This document shows positions 61,756-64,000 of a stretch of DNA of 64,000 nucleotides, in pieces. The notes under the pieces were generated by a model that did not search any database, was not told where the DNA came from, and saw only the letters and a list, made by a program, of their open reading frames with translations. The DNA is taken from the NCBI GenBank assembly GCA_013396655.1, contig WBMV01006658.1:1-64000 (forward strand). Direction: 5' to 3'. This DNA is from Campylorhamphus procurvoides. Lineage: Eukaryota > Chordata > Aves > Passeriformes > Dendrocolaptidae. Position 1 is the stretch's first letter. Each line of letters opens with the position of its first letter. A program made the position numbers and the translations under genes.

Positions 61756-62160
61756 CTCCTGCGATGGAGGTTATTCCCGGCCATCTGTGCTACACTGTGG
61801 AAATCTAAAGGCAACAAGTGCCTTGACAGAGTATTTGTGGTGCCTCAGTTCTGTTTTATGCACTAAGAGTTTAAATTAACTAGTGGCTATAGTTTTTCTG
61901 AAGATTTTATCAAGTAGGACTGTTGATGTTTTCTGTAGAGTTGGAAACTATTCAAGCCAATAACAACCTGTTGGTTTTATGCAATCTCATTTTAGAGTAC
62001 ATCCCAGTGTAAAAGTGACTTTAATTAACCTAGGACTTAATTTTCTATAAGCTTCCTGCACGGTGTTTCATAAAGTTAGGATGTGGTATGCATGAGTGAA
62101 AGATACAATTGTTTCACACAAATTATAGAAGTATTAAAAAAATACTTTATTTTTTTCAAG
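61756..62160 (+). other. TMOD1: TMOD1 3'UTR (proximal, probable)
   Basis: Non-coding A/T-rich sequence after the stop. The first poly(A)-type hexamer is ATTAAA at 62133-62138, followed by a T-rich stretch at 62150-62158. Later canonical AATAAA hexamers at 62705-62710 and 63137-63142 could define longer isoforms. Which site is used cannot be decided from sequence. Confidence 0.55.
62129..62151. terminator. Hairpin with poly(A) signals on both strands
   Basis: AAGTATT (62129-62135), a five-A loop and AATACTT (62141-62147) form a perfect 7-bp inverted repeat. The + strand carries ATTAAA at 62133-62138. The - strand carries AATAAA as TTTATT at 62146-62151. The arrangement fits shared 3' ends of TMOD1 and a convergent - strand gene, but the processing is inferred only. 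Confidence 0.4.
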
Positions 62161-64000
62161 TTGATCTCAAGTAACTATAGAAGAGCAACAAGCTTAACAA
62201 GCACTTCTACCATCCGGAAACATGGCTAATTTCAAGAACTGTGAACTACAATATTTTACCGACATTTGCTGAATCATTTAATTGGAGATGCTGTTTCAAA
62301 TGCACCCCTGTGTTTCTTAGGAAAAAAAAAAATATTTCCACTCCTGGCATAAATGGAACTTAAGGCCACCGCTTATGAAACAGAGTTTCAAAAATTGAGT
62401 AGTTTACAATGAGTCAATATCCTTCTATGCATATCTGAAGAAAACAGCCACTTTTAGACACACTTTGCAAATCCTAACCCCACAGAGATGGCCAAATTAA
62501 TCAGCAAATAAGAGCCTTCTCTTGTAATTCCCACGCCCTTCAGTTTCCTTAAAGTTAAAAGTGTTTGTCCAGATATTCACTGGAAACAAGTCAAATTCTC
62601 TCTTTGCTGTTTTTTCTACATGACCATGATCATGAATTAAATTCTGTTCTGCTAGGCATTGTTTCTTTTACTGCTTATATTCCTTATGTCCACATAAATG
62701 CAAGAATAAATGTTGTGCCCTGGAAAAGCTATGAAGTGAAATTCTGCAACTCTGAACTTGTGCTGCATATGGTCTGACATCATCCAGCCTGGGAGGAATT
62801 CCCTGAGGCCCATGTGGCTCCCAGACATGCAGTGGACTGGACCCAGCACTATCACATCCAAGATTCCCACTGTTAAAGTGGGTGAGATTCTGCTTGCTAG
62901 GAAGAGACGCACTGCTGTACTGAAGCCTTAATCTTGGTTGGATGACACATCCTAGAAAATCTGCCTTTTAATGTTAAGAGTGAAGTTTGTCAGCCTTTTA
63001 CATGTATTCTGGCAAAAGTCCCACAAACTTCTTCAGAGCTTGTGCACAAACACCACTAACTACTTCGCTCTGACCAGCAAAGCAGAGCAGCACTATTCAG
63101 CAACATGGGAAACACATTTGTTGCTCTTCAAATCCTAATAAATGTGCCTGTAGTGTCATATAAAATGCTTCACTATAACTTCTTTCCCTCGGTCTGCAAG
63201 TTCTGTATCAGAAAATGAAAATACTATGGAAGAAAAATACTTGAAAACGTATTAAAACGAAGAAAGCCACTTTCTTCCATGTATACTGCAAAGACTTCAA
63301 AATGGCCAACTAAATCACCAAATCAGAACCACAGAGTTTCAGCTGAGCAATCCACTCAAATTTGCATGGTACAGGTTCAGCTCTTCCATGGGCTTCAGAA
63401 GAACATAAATGTATCTTATCCTGGAAAACCCTGATGGTGCAAAGGAACCCAGAGATGCAAGGAGATGCATCAGCAGAACAGGGAGCACTACCATGGACAC
63501 TACTACAGCATCTTTTCCTACATGAAAAAGAAAACCCAGCCCTCAAAAAACAGAAAGAAAAGGGAAAAAAAAGAACTGTGTCCTGCATTTCACTGTAGCA
63601 GCATCCATGCAGCCCAAAGGTATATTAAGCTGGCAGGATCTTTCCAGGTTCCTCAGCTGATCCTCACAGAGCCACTCTGCTGCAAGATGCATCCGACAGC
63701 CAAGCACTGCAGCAGAGACAGGCAGTGCTGAGGCATCAGCCCTCTTGATGAAAGGCATTAAGCTGTGCTGCAAGGGGGATACAAAACGGCAGTATTTAGG
63801 AGCAAATGTATCACTGTTTGTTTCAGCAGCTCTTCAGGAAAAGGGCTGGGGGGAAAAGCCATCTGATGATTGCAGCATCTGGCAGTCAACAGCCAGTTCT
63901 CCTGAAAACTCTTCCCTCTCCTGGTGCTAATGTGCCTTCTCTCAGGCGTTACAACTGGATCCCACCACAAAGCATTTCACATGGCAAGTCCTTATTTATA
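62161..64000. other. 3' flank of TMOD1; possible 3' end of a convergent gene
   Basis: No coding exon recognised on either strand. In human the next gene, TSTD2, is transcribed toward TMOD1, so this may be its 3'UTR on the - strand or a longer TMOD1 3'UTR (AATAAA at 62705 and 63137). This is inference from synteny only. Confidence 0.3.

Noticed and set aside
63310..63970. Minus-strand open frames as coding exons of TSTD2
   Set aside because: None shows rhodanese-like sequence or paired splice sites. At most this could be a 3'UTR.
1..64000. Search for a bacterial-type system, CRISPR array, phage or biosynthetic cluster
   Set aside because: All coding sequence is in split vertebrate genes. No regularly spaced repeats, operons or intact integrated elements were seen.

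Overview
The window is a stretch of bird genome, and very likely from the Z chromosome. It carries split eukaryotic genes with GT-AG (and two GC-AG) introns. Its interspersed repeats are remnants of CR1, the dominant LINE of birds. Its two genes, TDRD7 and TMOD1, are adjacent and in the same order in other amniotes (human 9q22, whose bird counterpart is Z; this assignment comes from general knowledge, not from the sequence).

Layout, all on the + strand. Positions 1-32400 hold the 3' two-thirds of TDRD7: 13 coding exons encoding about 907 residues, from just before the second LOTUS domain to the stop codon, then a short 3'UTR with AATAAA. The 5' exons (first LOTUS domain, start codon, promoter) lie to the left of the window. 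One 11.8-kb intron (5687-17459) holds most of the CR1 debris, including nested pieces. Positions 32400-46425 are intergenic to TMOD1 upstream sequence. A GC- and CpG-rich block at about 36320-37080, with a GGGAT pentamer array, looks like the TMOD1 promoter and untranslated first exon, but no exon can be pinned down there. Positions 46426-61755 hold the complete TMOD1 coding region: nine coding exons that join in frame to exactly 359 residues plus stop. From about 62150 to the end there is no recognisable coding sequence. It may be the 3' flank or 3'UTR of a convergent gene (TSTD2 by synteny).

The two genes are not functionally coupled. TDRD7 is a germ-granule and lens RNA-binding scaffold. 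TMOD1 caps actin filament pointed ends in erythrocytes and muscle.

I see no CRISPR array, operon, tRNA or rRNA gene, intact mobile element or novel defence or biosynthetic system. The points most worth a second look are two consecutive GC-AG introns flanking one Tudor exon of TDRD7, a histidine where the first Tudor domain normally has a cage aromatic, a hairpin with poly(A) signals on both strands just past TMOD1, and the CpG-rich candidate promoter. Comparisons with human proteins are from memory and were not aligned by software.
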